Assembly (NCBI GenBank): GCA_903847605.1
Contig: CAINED010000072.1
Coordinates: forward strand, 39,056 to 103,055
DNA length: 64,000 nt
From: an uncultured Hyphomicrobiales bacterium
Lineage (GTDB): Bacteria; Pseudomonadota; Alphaproteobacteria; Rhizobiales; Beijerinckiaceae
Direction: 5' to 3'
This document shows, piece after piece, positions 51,824-61,096 of this stretch. The translations under genes were made by a program, and so were the position numbers. The notes beneath the pieces were generated by a model. That model worked only from the letters and a program-made list of their open reading frames with translations. It was not told the origin of the DNA and did not search any database. Each line of letters opens with the position of its first letter. The first letter of the stretch is position 1.

Positions 51824-52279
51824 TCAGCCTGCGGGCTGCTCGTAGAAGACGAGCGTCCTTGTCTGGCCAGTGACGGCGGCCTCGCCCGCAGCGTTGTAGA
51901 GCGCGCCCTCGAAAGTCACGATATACCCATTCATCTTGGGCTTGTCCTCGATGGCCGCGACCTTCCATTCGCAGCGCAGCTTTTCGTCCGCCATCACGGC
52001 GCGGCGAAAGCGAAAGGCGATTTCGAGCCCGACGTTGTTCGTCGTGCGCGCCGTCGTGAACGTCGCGGTGAACGCGGCCATCGCGCCGGCCGTATGCGCG
52101 CCTGCAACGATAAGTCCGCCGAAGCGCGATTTTCTCGCGTAATCCTCGTCGAGATGAAGGGGGTTGCTGTCGCCGATGAATTCGGAAAAATTCCTGGTGT
52201 CTGCCTTCGTGAAGCACATCTCCTTCACGAAGGTCTCTCCGATGGTGTAATGCGCTTTGACTTCGACGCTTTCGCTCAT
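51824..52279 (-). CDS. MaoC-like hot-dog hydratase
   Basis: The product is 151 residues. SVEVKAHYTIGETFVKEMCFTKADTRNFSEFIGDSNPLHLDEDYARKSRFGGLIVAGAHTAGAM is the MaoC/R-hydratase pattern; the DxNPxHxD motif (D-S-N-P-L-H-L-D near residue 37-44) carries the catalytic Asp/His. It should hydrate an enoyl-CoA or dehydrate a hydroxyacyl thioester. It overlaps the acyl-CoA ligase gene by 4 bases, so the ligase likely provides the CoA ester. Confidence 0.85.
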   Translation of the reverse strand: MSESVEVKAHYTIGETFVKEMCFTKADTRNFSEFIGDSNPLHLDEDYARKSRFGGLIVAGAHTAGAMAAFTATFTTARTTNNVGLEIAFRFRRAVMADEKLRCEWKVAAIEDKPKMNGYIVTFEGALYNAAGEAAVTGQTRTLVFYEQPAG

Positions 52280-53973
52280 CCTGTAGCCTTTTCCGAAACA
52301 ACATTCTCGCTGGCGAGCTTGTCGGCGATTATTCTTCGCATCGCCACCTTGTCGACCTTGCCGACACGCGTCACCGGAAATTCGGATATGGTTTCGATGC
52401 GTTCCGGCAGTTTGAATTTTGCGAGCCCTTGATCGACAAGAAAACGGCCGAGAGCGGGTACATCAGGTGCCTGTGCGCCGGGACGCGGAATGATGAAAGC
52501 GCAGGCGCGTTCGCCGAGATAGCGGTCCGGCATCGCGACGACCTTGGCGTCGAGCACAGCCGGGTGCATGACGATGAGGCATTCGACTTCCTCCGCCGCA
52601 AACTTCTCGTTGCCGCGGGATATGTTGTCCTTGAGGCGGCCCAGGAATTTGTAGTAGCTGCGTCCGTCGATTTCATGCTCGCTGACGATGTCGCCAGTGC
52701 GGAAATAACCATCGCTTGTAAAGCTCGTTCGATTGATTTCGTCCGGCGCATTGTAATAGGCGCGCACGCTATGCGGGCCGAAGAAGCAGAGTTCGCCCTC
52801 CTTGCCGGGGGGCATCTGCTTTTCGCTTTCGGGATCCAGCACGCGCACGCTGTCCAGAGCATGCGAGGGATAGCCGTTGGTTGTGTGGCGTTGCAGTTGC
52901 GCCTCGTCCGGCGGCGTCGTCATCAGCAACCCCTCGGTGATGCCGTAGAGGTTCATGGAGGGTATGCCGATATGCGCCTCAATGGCGTCGGCGCGATCCA
53001 TGCCGACGAATAGTCGCAGCGACGAGAGGTCGAAATGCTTGCGCACGTCCGGAAAGTCGAGGAGACGCGGCGCGACCGGGCCTATGCTGCCTGCATAGGT
53101 GACGCGATACTTTTCGATGGCGCCCAAAAACATCTGCAGGTCGAAGCGATCCTGTAAAATCGTCGTCGCGCGCTTGAGCACACCCGGCAGCACGACGAGA
53201 AGCATCGCTGCGTTATGAATGACGGGCAGGGGCCATATTGCAATGTCGTCGCCGCCAAAGCGATGGAGTTGGGCCCATGCCTCAGCCTGTCCGAGATATT
53301 CGCCGTGAAAGCGCGGGATGATCTTCGGCACGCCTGTCGAGCCGCCCGAAAGCTGGAATGTCAGCACATCCTCGGGATCGAGCCTGATCGCCGACAGACG
53401 CTGGCGCGCGCGCTCGAAATCGCCGGCGGCGATCAGTCCTTCCTGCGAATGTGCGCTGGCGGGCGCTTCGCCCCGCGCGACAATGAGATGCTTCAGCGTT
53501 GCCGAACGCTGCATCATCTTCTGCGCGAAGGCGATGAGATCGAAATTCGGATTGTTGTCGGCCTGCAAGAAATATCCTGATGCCCCGGACATGTCGGAAA
53601 GCTGGCCGATTTCGATATCGCGATATTGCGGCAGGGTGCAGACCGGCAGAACGCCCGCCTTGTAGCAGGCAAAGAGCGCGACCACAGTTTCGGGCACGGA
53701 ACCCATCTGGAACATGGCGCGGTCGCCGGGTTTCAGCCCGATATCGAGCAGGGCGGCTCCCAGGATTTCGGTGCGCCGGTCCATCTCCGCAAAGGAAATC
53801 TCTTCATCGCCGGCGATGAGATATAACTTGTCAGGCGCTTCACGCGCGGCTTCGCGCAATGCATCGCCCACGGTCGTGTGCAGCCACGCGCCGCGTTCGA
53901 AATACCTGTCGACCTCTGCGGAGGGGCGGTAAAAAACGCCTTCAACCGGCACGCAGGCGCGCGTCGCACTCAT
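52276..53973 (-). CDS. AMP-dependent acyl/aryl-CoA ligase (EntE/DhbE-like)
   Basis: The product is 565 residues. The ATP loop is LSGGSTGVPKIIPR near residue 210. MNLYGITEGLLMTTPPDE is the A5-like motif with GITE, SDGYFRTGDIV the A7 Asp, GRLKDNISRGNEKFAAEEVECLI the A8 hinge, and FPVTRVGKVDKVAMR the A10 catalytic Lys. The VYFERGAWLHTTVGDALREAA start and GITEG pattern resemble 2,3-dihydroxybenzoate-AMP ligase relatives. It activates an aromatic or fatty acid. The MaoC-like gene downstream overlaps by 4 bases. Confidence 0.9.
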   Translation of the reverse strand: MSATRACVPVEGVFYRPSAEVDRYFERGAWLHTTVGDALREAAREAPDKLYLIAGDEEISFAEMDRRTEILGAALLDIGLKPGDRAMFQMGSVPETVVALFACYKAGVLPVCTLPQYRDIEIGQLSDMSGASGYFLQADNNPNFDLIAFAQKMMQRSATLKHLIVARGEAPASAHSQEGLIAAGDFERARQRLSAIRLDPEDVLTFQLSGGSTGVPKIIPRFHGEYLGQAEAWAQLHRFGGDDIAIWPLPVIHNAAMLLVVLPGVLKRATTILQDRFDLQMFLGAIEKYRVTYAGSIGPVAPRLLDFPDVRKHFDLSSLRLFVGMDRADAIEAHIGIPSMNLYGITEGLLMTTPPDEAQLQRHTTNGYPSHALDSVRVLDPESEKQMPPGKEGELCFFGPHSVRAYYNAPDEINRTSFTSDGYFRTGDIVSEHEIDGRSYYKFLGRLKDNISRGNEKFAAEEVECLIVMHPAVLDAKVVAMPDRYLGERACAFIIPRPGAQAPDVPALGRFLVDQGLAKFKLPERIETISEFPVTRVGKVDKVAMRRIIADKLASENVVSEKATG

Positions 53974-54049
53974 CTCCCCGCTCCATGCCCCGCCGGGGCC
54001 GTAGGCCCCAGATTGACTCGATTGTCATAAAATCGACGCCAATGTCAAA

Positions 54050-55075
54050 TCAGTCCGGCTTTTTGGTCACCTCGATCATCCAGTCCACGACCGATTGCGG
54101 CTGCCCTGCCACATCCGCCACCAGCGCCTGCAGTTTGTCCCCGCGCATGAAGTCATGGCCGAGACGTCGGCGCTTGGCGTCGGCGAGATATTCGGGGTCC
54201 CTGGACATCGCTTCGAATGCGTCGCGGAGCGCTTTCGTGCGTGCGGCATCGTTGCCGGGCGGCGAAACTACGGCGCGGCCCACTGTGGAGGTCGAAGCCA
54301 TCAGCTTCAGCGCATTGCGGTCGCGGTCGTTGCTGACGAGTTCGCTCACGGTCGGGGTGCCAGGCAACGCGGTCATGCGCTCCATCGTGATCGAATAGAG
54401 AATGTTGATCTTCTTGCCGTCGAACCAGTCCTGCTTCGTCTGCAGATAGTCCCAGCTCGTCGAGCCGATGCCGTGCGCCTCGCCGCTTTCCATCGCGAGG
54501 CCCATGCGTGCGCTGGAATTGTAGCCGAGCACCACTTTGAACTTCGTGCCGATCATGCGATTGAGCGCCCAGGGAATCGTCGCGGATGTGCCGGCCGCTG
54601 CGTTTGCGGAGAGGATGACTTCCTGTTTCTTTGCGTCCTCGAGCGATTTTGCAGGCGCGTCGGCCCATAGCAGGCCGACGAGATCGCTGGCGTCGACGCG
54701 CGCGATGTATGTAAATTCTTCCGACTTGTAGCGCCGAGCCGGGTTGGTGAATTTTTCCAGAATGAAAGTCGGCTGGAACATCGCCAGCATCGTGCCGTCC
54801 TTCGGCCCGTTGGCGAAAACGAATTCCGCAGCGGCGATGCTGCCGGCGCCGGGCATGTTGCGCGGCACGACCGTCGGGTTGCCGGGAATGAAACGCGAAA
54901 CATATTGGCCGGCGAGACGAGAACTCAGATCGTAGCCGCCGCCTTCGCCTGTGCCGACGATCCAGGTGATCGTCTTGCCCTTGTAGAAGTCGACGATGGC
55001 CGCGTCCTGTGAAAGCGCAGGCGTTGCGCATGCGGCGACTGCAATTGCGGCGACGGAAAAAGCAATGCGAACCAT
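54050..55075 (-). CDS. Bug/TctC-family periplasmic binding protein
   Basis: The product is 341 residues. The signal is MVRIAFSVAAIAVAACATPALS. VDFYKGKTITWIVGTGEGGGYDLSSRLAGQY, RNMPGAGSIAAAEFVFANGPKDG and GTPTVSELVSNDRDRN follow. The DFYKGKT start and GEGGGYD glycine loop put it in the same subgroup as the partial gene at 1-803. It lies 12 bases after the HyuB gene on the same strand, so the ligand may be the same heterocycle or its amide. A ligase and a MaoC-like gene follow on the same strand. Confidence 0.9.
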   Translation of the reverse strand: MVRIAFSVAAIAVAACATPALSQDAAIVDFYKGKTITWIVGTGEGGGYDLSSRLAGQYVSRFIPGNPTVVPRNMPGAGSIAAAEFVFANGPKDGTMLAMFQPTFILEKFTNPARRYKSEEFTYIARVDASDLVGLLWADAPAKSLEDAKKQEVILSANAAAGTSATIPWALNRMIGTKFKVVLGYNSSARMGLAMESGEAHGIGSTSWDYLQTKQDWFDGKKINILYSITMERMTALPGTPTVSELVSNDRDRNALKLMASTSTVGRAVVSPPGNDAARTKALRDAFEAMSRDPEYLADAKRRRLGHDFMRGDKLQALVADVAGQPQSVVDWMIEVTKKPD

Positions 55076-55087
55076 GTCAGGCCTCCC

Positions 55088-56893
55088 TCAAGCCATGTCG
55101 GTGGTGATCTGCCGCATGCGTGCGGTCTCTTCGTAATTGACTTTGCCATCAGGCGTCAGCGCGACGCGATAGATGTCCTGCGCTTCCTGCGCACTGACAT
55201 AGCCTTCGCGCACGTCGAAGGCGACCTTTTCGGCATCGCGCTCCATGGGCGGACCGAAACCGCCGCCGCCGCCCGAACGTGTATTGAATCCCTCGCCCGG
55301 CTTTATGCGCTGAAGCGCGAGTTTGGCGTTGGGTACATCGCGCTCTTCGCCGCTATCCCGGTTGATCGTGACTTCATTACCGAAGCCGTCGCGCCCGCCT
55401 GCAAGCCCCCACGGCGCGCAATACATGCGGTCGGCCTGTGAGTTGACGGTCATCGCGGCGCGCGCAAGGCAGCGCCTTTCGATGCCGAGGCCTCCGCGGA
55501 ACTTGCCTGCGCCGCCGGAGCCGTCGCGCAAGCCGAAACGCTCCACGAGAATGGGATACTTCGCTTCCGTCGCCTCGACCGGCGAATTATGCGTGTCGCC
55601 ATCGTTGAGGCAGACGGTGGCGCTTTGTCCGTCTTCGGTGAGTTTTGCGCCCCAGCCGCCGCCGAGCGGCCCGAACGAGCCCATGAAGAAATTGCCGGAC
55701 TTGGGATGAATGCCATACATGCGCGTCGACAGAAGATCGGCATGGTGGCCGGCAATGACGCGATCGGGCACAGCGTGTTGCAGCGCCTTGAAGATCGTGT
55801 CGACAATCGTCATCGGAAAGGTCATCCATGCGCGCATGGCGGCGGGCTTCACCGCGCTGACGACAGTGCCCTCCGCGAGTTTCACTTTCAGCGAGCGGAA
55901 CGATCCCTCGTTGATCGGATAATCGGTCGGCGAGGTCAGGCATTTGTAGGCGACCTGCGCGCAGGCGATACCGGTCGTCGATCCAGAATTGAAGAAACCG
56001 CGCACCTGCTTGCCGACCTCCGAGAGATCGACGGTCATGTCTTCGCCCTCGACGATGATGCGTACCTTGATCGGAACGTTCTGACCGATGTCGACGCCAT
56101 CGTCGTCCATGAAGGACGTGGCTTCATAGACGCCATCGGGAATGGCGAGCGTGCGGGCGCGCGCGCCGGCTTCCGACTGGCGCATGATGCGCGCGATGGC
56201 GGACAGAACTTCGTCGCGGCCGTAACGTGCCAGGAGTTCTCCAAAGCGGCGCTCGCCCGTTTTGACGGCTGTGATCTGGGCGCGCAGATCGCCCATCGCG
56301 CGCTCGGGCAGGCGCACGTTCATGGCGATGAGACGCACGAGGTCTTCGTTCACCTTGCCCCGCGACTGATACTTCATGATCGGGATCTGCAGCCCTTCGG
56401 AATAGATATCCGTGGTCCTCCCCCCGAGCTGGCCGCCGACATCGGGCCAGTGCGCCATGCAGCAGGAAAAGCCGGACAGTTTGCCTTCGTGAAAAATCGG
56501 CAGGCTGAAGGTGAAATGATTGAGATGCGAACCCGTGAGATAGGCGTCGTTGGTGACGAGGATGTCGCCGGGGTGAATATTGTCGAGGCCGAAATGCTTG
56601 ACCTTCGCCCGCACGGTTTCCGCCATGCCGCGAATGAACATCGGCAAGCCGAGGCCGATGGAGACCGTGTTGCCTTCGGGCGTGTAGAGCCCGACCGTGA
56701 AATCCAGCGCCTCGTAGATGATGGTGTTATAGGCGGTGCGCATGAGATTGGTTTTCATCTCGGAGGTCACCGCGAGCACGCCATGGCGCACGATTTCCGT
56801 CAGCACGGGATCGTCCATGCCGAAGCGGCGCGAAAGGGAGGCGGCGCGTTGTCCGGCCGGGGCTTTCCTGGTTTTGCGGGCCGCGCGGGCCAT
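55088..56893 (-). CDS. hyuB: Hydantoinase B/oxoprolinase-family subunit without its partner
   Basis: The product is 601 residues after GGAGGACAC. DPVLTEIVRHGVLAVTSEMKTNLMRTAYNTIIYEALDFTVGLY is the HyuB start. HPGDILVTNDAYLTGSHLNHFTFSLPIFHEGKLSGFSCCMAHWPDVGGQLGG follows, then SFGPLGGGWGAKLTEDGQSATV and SGGAGKFRGGLGIERR. HyuB normally works with HyuA (ATP-dependent N-methylhydantoinase or acetophenone carboxylase type), and no HyuA lies beside it. A second ATG 25 codons on is possible. It shares a 120-base upstream region with the divergent LLM gene and sits 12 bases before the Bug receptor gene. Confidence 0.85.
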   Translation of the reverse strand: MARAARKTRKAPAGQRAASLSRRFGMDDPVLTEIVRHGVLAVTSEMKTNLMRTAYNTIIYEALDFTVGLYTPEGNTVSIGLGLPMFIRGMAETVRAKVKHFGLDNIHPGDILVTNDAYLTGSHLNHFTFSLPIFHEGKLSGFSCCMAHWPDVGGQLGGRTTDIYSEGLQIPIMKYQSRGKVNEDLVRLIAMNVRLPERAMGDLRAQITAVKTGERRFGELLARYGRDEVLSAIARIMRQSEAGARARTLAIPDGVYEATSFMDDDGVDIGQNVPIKVRIIVEGEDMTVDLSEVGKQVRGFFNSGSTTGIACAQVAYKCLTSPTDYPINEGSFRSLKVKLAEGTVVSAVKPAAMRAWMTFPMTIVDTIFKALQHAVPDRVIAGHHADLLSTRMYGIHPKSGNFFMGSFGPLGGGWGAKLTEDGQSATVCLNDGDTHNSPVEATEAKYPILVERFGLRDGSGGAGKFRGGLGIERRCLARAAMTVNSQADRMYCAPWGLAGGRDGFGNEVTINRDSGEERDVPNAKLALQRIKPGEGFNTRSGGGGGFGPPMERDAEKVAFDVREGYVSAQEAQDIYRVALTPDGKVNYEETARMRQITTDMA

Positions 56894-57013
56894 GTGTCCT
56901 CCAAAATCGCCGGCAGGCTGCTGCTACCGGTCGCAGGGAATGGACTCAACAAAATTCGCGGCCTGTTGCAAGCTTCGCAGATAACAACAGGGGGATGCCC
57001 CGGGAGGAATGAA

Positions 57014-58123
57014 ATGACGCGTCCGCTCACCCGCATGGACGGGGCCAACAAATTCAAGCTCGGCCTCTTCGGTATGAATTGCAGCGGCGGCCTGACCATG
57101 ACCAAGGCCACGGAGCGCTGGGAGCAAAGTTGGGACAATAATCTGAAAGCCGCGCAGCTTGCGGAGGCCGCCGGGCTCGAATTCCTGTTGCCGATTGGGC
57201 GCTGGCATGGCTACCGCGGCGAAACCGATACCGAGGGCACGACCTTCGAAACGCTGACATGGGCGACGGGCCTGCTGGCGGCGACGCAGGAGATATCGGC
57301 TTTCTGCACGCTGCATGTCGCCTTCGCCAATCCGGTCTTCGCCGCCAAGCAGATGGTGACCGCCGATCATGTCGGCCATGGCCGCTTCGGCATCAATCTC
57401 GTCTCCGGCTGGAACCAGGGCGAATTCGCGATGTTCGGCGTCACGCTGCGCGAGCACGATGAGCGTTACGGCTATTCGGAAGAATGGCTGCGCGTGGTCA
57501 AGCAGATCTGGAACGAGGACGAGCCTTTCGATTTCGATGGCAAGTATTTTCAGCTGAAAGGCGTTCTCGGCAAGCCGAAACCCTATGGAGGCGGTCGTCC
57601 GCTGCTCATGAGCGCGGGAACGTCGGGCGCTGGCAAGGCCTTTGCCGCGCGCCACGCCGATTGCATGTTCATGACCATTTTCGATATCGCGAAAGTCTAT
57701 GAAGATGCGGCCGCCTTGCGTGCGCTTGCCCCGGACCGCAAGACCGGAATCTACGCCAGTGGCCACCTGTTTACGCGCAAGACCGAGAAAGAGACCAAAG
57801 ACTGGTATCATTACATCGTGCATGAAAACGGCGACTGGGAAGCGGGCGAACATATCGCGCGCATTCGCCTCGCAGGCGGCGGTCAGTCGATTCCGCAGGA
57901 AGTCCTGCGCGAAAAGACGGCGCATCTCATCGCCGGCATCGGCACCTCGCCGCTCGTCGGCAGCTACGATCAGGTCGCCGAACGCATGAAACAGCTTTCC
58001 GACGCGGGTCTCGACGGCATGGCGGTGGGAATGGTGAACTATATCGAGGAGTTCCCGATTCTGCGCGACGAAATCCTGCCGCGGCTCGAACGGTTGGGAT
58101 TGCGTGAGAAATATGTGTCCTGA
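57014..58123 (+). CDS. LLM-class flavin-dependent oxidoreductase (RutA/dimethylsulfone monooxygenase-like)
   Basis: From the ATG at 57014 (after GGGAGGAA) the product is 369 residues. KFKLGLFGMNCSGGLTMT, EFLLPIGRWHGYRGETDTEG, MVTADHVGHGRFGINLVSGWNQGEF and RPLLMSAGTSGAGKAFA are plainly shared with the gene at 9908, so the two are paralogues. It should use FMNH2 and O2 to oxygenate a nitrogen- or sulfur-bearing compound. It is divergent from HyuB and followed 78 bases on by a TAXI-like gene, which suits a heterocycle catabolic unit. Confidence 0.9.
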   Translation: MTRPLTRMDGANKFKLGLFGMNCSGGLTMTKATERWEQSWDNNLKAAQLAEAAGLEFLLPIGRWHGYRGETDTEGTTFETLTWATGLLAATQEISAFCTLHVAFANPVFAAKQMVTADHVGHGRFGINLVSGWNQGEFAMFGVTLREHDERYGYSEEWLRVVKQIWNEDEPFDFDGKYFQLKGVLGKPKPYGGGRPLLMSAGTSGAGKAFAARHADCMFMTIFDIAKVYEDAAALRALAPDRKTGIYASGHLFTRKTEKETKDWYHYIVHENGDWEAGEHIARIRLAGGGQSIPQEVLREKTAHLIAGIGTSPLVGSYDQVAERMKQLSDAGLDGMAVGMVNYIEEFPILRDEILPRLERLGLREKYVS

Positions 58124-58201
58124 GCTCGGGCGCAGGGTGCTTTTCAACTTCCCTCCGAGGCCCTAGGCTTCGCGAGATAACAATCATCCGGGGAGGACTT
58201 T

Positions 58202-59164
58202 ATGTATCCGTTGCCGCGCGGCGCGAATTTTTCGCGCACCAAATGGCTTTGGGAGATCGGCCTGCACATCGCGGGCGATCCTGCGACCCCCTATGGCGGC
58301 AATCGCGACATGCGGATTTCCGTCGGCAACGGCTCGGGCGAACATTGGCGGCCCTGGCTTTCGATGGCGACCGGCTCGCCCATCCTGATGTACGACGTGG
58401 CGAAGGGCGACCTCGACGCCGCCATCGTCAACCCCTCCGGTTTTCTCACCCAGGCCGTGCGCGGCCTGGGTCTCTTCAAGGAAAAGCTGCCGTTGAAAGT
58501 CGTCGCCAACTGGCCGACATGGGATCGCTTTGTTTTCTACGTGCGGCCGAATCTCGGCATCAAAACGCTGAAAGACATCAGGGACAAGAAGTATCCGCTG
58601 CATGTTTCGGTGAAGGAAGACCCGACTCATTCGACGCGCGTCTTCATCGATCAGGTGCTCAGCTATTACGGCTTCTCTGTCGCCGATATCGTCTCGTGGG
58701 GCGGCAAGCTGAATGTGACGGGCGCGCCGAACGACAAGCGCCGCATGAGCGCGCTCGCCGACGGCAGCCTCGAAGCGATCTTCGACGAAGGCCTCGTCAT
58801 CTGGTTCGAGGAAGCATTGAAAGCTGGCATGGTCCCGATCCAGATCGAGCCGGATCATTTCGATTACATGAAGACGCTGGGGTGGCGTCGTGTGGTCATT
58901 CCTGCCGGACAATTTCCCTCCATGAAGGAAGATTACGCCTGCTTCGATTACGGCGGCTGGCCACTATATGTGAACGCCAGCATGCCCGAGGAAACGGCTT
59001 ACAAAATGGTTGCGGCCATCGCCGCGCGGCGCGAGCAAATTCCGTGGGAGGATGCCTACACCGGCGTGCTCCAGCTTGGCCAGGATACGGAGGGCACGCC
59101 GCTCGATGTCGAACTGCATCCTGGCGCGGCACGCTGGTATCGCGAGAACACCGGAAAGTTCTAG
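58202..59164 (+). CDS. TAXI-family TRAP-like binding protein without evident signal peptide
   Basis: The product is 320 residues after GGGGAGG. RDMRISVGNGSGEHWRPWLSMATGSPILMYDVAKGDLDAAIVNPSGFLTQAVRGLG, LKVVANWPTWDRFVFYVRPNLGIKTLKDIRDKKYPLHVSVKEDPTHSTRVF and SDGSLEAIFDEG-like stretches resemble TAXI (TRAP-associated extracytoplasmic immunogenic) receptors. Yet the N-terminus MYPLPRGANFSRTKWLWEIG has no hydrophobic signal. Either it is a cytoplasmic variant, or the true start was missed. It lies after the LLM gene on the same strand and ends before a terminator-like hairpin. Confidence 0.6.
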   Translation: MYPLPRGANFSRTKWLWEIGLHIAGDPATPYGGNRDMRISVGNGSGEHWRPWLSMATGSPILMYDVAKGDLDAAIVNPSGFLTQAVRGLGLFKEKLPLKVVANWPTWDRFVFYVRPNLGIKTLKDIRDKKYPLHVSVKEDPTHSTRVFIDQVLSYYGFSVADIVSWGGKLNVTGAPNDKRRMSALADGSLEAIFDEGLVIWFEEALKAGMVPIQIEPDHFDYMKTLGWRRVVIPAGQFPSMKEDYACFDYGGWPLYVNASMPEETAYKMVAAIAARREQIPWEDAYTGVLQLGQDTEGTPLDVELHPGAARWYRENTGKF

Positions 59165-59177
59165 CACAAGGAAAGAG

Positions 59178-59198
59178 TCCCCGGCTTTGCCGGGGATT
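59178..59198 (+). terminator. Hairpin after the TAXI-like gene
   Basis: TCCCCGGC (59178-59185) and GCCGGGGA (59189-59196) with a TTT loop are followed by only TT, so it would be a weak Rho-independent terminator. Confidence 0.55.
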
Positions 59199-59283
59199 CC
59201 TGCAACCTGCTCGAAGCGCGCGACGAACCTGAGCGGAACAAGCGTCGTTGAAGCGCGATTGAACGACCAGTCCTTGCGATCGG

Positions 59284-60252
59284 CTACTGTTTTTCGATCC
59301 GCGCCATCTCGACCAGTCGCGCCCAATTCTGGATATCTTCAAGAAGCAGGGCATTGGCCTCTTCCGGCGATAGTACAAACACATCTGCGCCAGAGTTGAT
59401 CAGGAATGTTGCGGTTTCAGGATCGGCGAGTGCATCGGCAAACCAGCGATTGATCGTGCGTGCGATATCGTCAGGCGTCTTTGCTGACGTCATGGCCCCC
59501 CACCATCCGAGGAATTCTATATTGACGCCTTGTTCCCTGAAGGTCGGAATATTTCCTGTCGGCCGGAAGCGCTCGGCGGACGAGACGGCAAGCAATCGTA
59601 TCTTGCCTTGCTTTTGTTGCGGAAGAGCCAGGGTAGGATCGATAACGGCGAAGTCGATCAGGCCGCCGGCCATGTCGTTCAGGGAATCGCCACCGCTCTT
59701 GTAGCTGACATCGACAGTCTGCAGCCCGGCTACGGTCTTGTAGGATTCCCCGATCACCTTGGCGAATGATGTCGCATAGCCGTAGCTCGACTTGGAGCCC
59801 TTCTTTCGCAAGGCTTCCGTGAGCTCGGTCAAGGACATGTAGGGCGACTTGCTATCGACCGCCACCACGAACGGAATCTTGTTGATCGCGGCGACCGCTC
59901 TGATTTCCTTCCCGACATCGACCGGCGGCGACTTCAGCAGATTGGCATTGATGGCGGCAGCCGTTCCGCCCGCAACGAGAATCGTATGCCCATCGGGAGC
60001 AGCGCGGGCTGTTGCCGTCAGCGCAAGCATGCCGCCTGCGCCCGGCCGGTTGTCGACGACAATGGTATGCCCGGTTTTCTTGCGTATCTTGTCCGCAAAA
60101 AAACGGACCATGATGTCGGCGCCGCTGCCCGGCACAAAAGCGCAGATGAAATGTATTTCTTTCGAGGGATAATTGCCCTGCGCGGTGGAGGGCGCCGATA
60201 TCAACATGGCTGGCGCCAATGCGAGCACACCGAAAACCGCGGATCTGAACAT
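59284..60252 (-). CDS. Bug/TctC-family periplasmic binding protein
   Basis: From the ATG at 60252 (after GGGGAGGAAGCC) the product is 322 residues. The signal is MFRSAVFGVLALAPAMLISAPSTA. NYPSKEIHFICAFVPGSGADIMVRFFADKI, NRPGAGGMLALTATARAAPDGHT and VDVSYKSGGDSLNDMAGGLIDFAV follow, with FREQGVNIEFLGWWGAM, all Bug landmarks. A longer start at 60324 would put 24 residues ahead of the signal. It is divergent from the SnoaL-like gene, and two inverted repeats lie between them. Confidence 0.9.
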   Translation of the reverse strand: MFRSAVFGVLALAPAMLISAPSTAQGNYPSKEIHFICAFVPGSGADIMVRFFADKIRKKTGHTIVVDNRPGAGGMLALTATARAAPDGHTILVAGGTAAAINANLLKSPPVDVGKEIRAVAAINKIPFVVAVDSKSPYMSLTELTEALRKKGSKSSYGYATSFAKVIGESYKTVAGLQTVDVSYKSGGDSLNDMAGGLIDFAVIDPTLALPQQKQGKIRLLAVSSAERFRPTGNIPTFREQGVNIEFLGWWGAMTSAKTPDDIARTINRWFADALADPETATFLINSGADVFVLSPEEANALLLEDIQNWARLVEMARIEKQ

Positions 60253-60298
60253 GGCTTCCTCCCCAATGCGTCCGGCCTTCGCGGCTTGAACGAACCTG

Positions 60299-60376
60299 TT
60301 GTCTCGACAAACACTTCTCGCCATTCGGCGTCAAAGTTCAGGTAATCTAGCATATAAGGGCTGTGCTGAGACAGCC
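60299..60376. promoter_or_regulatory. Two inverted repeats in a divergent control region
   Basis: TTGTC-TC-GACAA (60299-60310) and GGCTGT-6-ACAGCC (60359-60376) lie in the 192 bases between the divergent Bug and SnoaL-like genes. Either could bind a dimeric repressor. No regulator gene is adjacent. Confidence 0.3.
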
Positions 60377-60444
60377 AACGGGATTATTTTACGCTGGCGC
60401 AGGCCTGCGAACGCAAGAGAAAAATCGGCCGGGTGGGAGGAAGC

Positions 60445-60981
60445 ATGTCAGACCTGAAAAACCTCGAGCTGCGACTGCGGCGAGTTGAAGACCAGCTGGA
60501 GCTTCTGCGGCTGGAAGGCGCATATGCCTATCACTACGACCGCAAAGATGGGCAGGCGTGGGCGGCCCTGTTCACCGAGGACGGTTTCTACACGCGCCGA
60601 CAGCTTGCCACGACGAGTGATGGGAACATTCTTCAGGGCCGAGCCAATTTGGCCAGATACTGCGAAACGGACCGTATGAGCTGTGTGCACATGTTGCACC
60701 TTCCGCATTTCGTGATCGACGGCGATTCTGCAACCTCTCGCATCCTCGTGCAGTACCGCGCTCAATATATCGACAATGGTCAACCGGCCCAGACCCAGTC
60801 GACCGGATGTTACGACGTAACCTATCGACGGACCGAAGAGGGCTGGCGCATCTGGCGGCGCATCAACAGCTTTTACGAGCGGCAGGTCAACATTGCCTTC
60901 GGCTTCGACCCTTCGGTTCCCGAAATCGAAGCACCACCGCGACCGGCGTCCGGAGAATACCCGCGTGTAGAGCGGAAGTGA
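60445..60981 (+). CDS. SnoaL-like (NTF2-fold) protein
   Basis: From the ATG at 60445 (after GGGAGGAAG) the product is 178 residues. A short coiled start (LELRLRRVEDQLELLRLEGAYAYHYDRKDGQAWAALFTEDGFY) leads to the SnoaL_4 pattern with HMLHLPHFVIDGDSATSRILVQYRAQY and STGCYDVTYRRTEEGWRIWRRINSFYE. The fold hosts isomerases, dehydratases and ring-hydroxylating small subunits, and the Tyr-Asp pair in HYDRKD with the later His could be catalytic. It precedes the molybdopterin large-subunit gene on the same strand with 115 bases between, so it may belong to the same route. Confidence 0.75.
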   Translation: MSDLKNLELRLRRVEDQLELLRLEGAYAYHYDRKDGQAWAALFTEDGFYTRRQLATTSDGNILQGRANLARYCETDRMSCVHMLHLPHFVIDGDSATSRILVQYRAQYIDNGQPAQTQSTGCYDVTYRRTEEGWRIWRRINSFYERQVNIAFGFDPSVPEIEAPPRPASGEYPRVERK

Positions 60982-61096
60982 TGGCGTGTTCGGATTCCGC
61001 ATCACGCAAAACGCGATCGCCTGGCGCGCAGGCAAAATCCGAATTGTTCCACTGTTCGTTGCGCTGGGGAACCTTAACAATGGTAGTGGCAGATAG

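Noticed and set aside
55589..57013. Long open extension upstream of the LLM gene
   Set aside because: It is the antisense of HyuB in high-GC DNA. The real start is the ATG at 57014 with a strong ribosome site.
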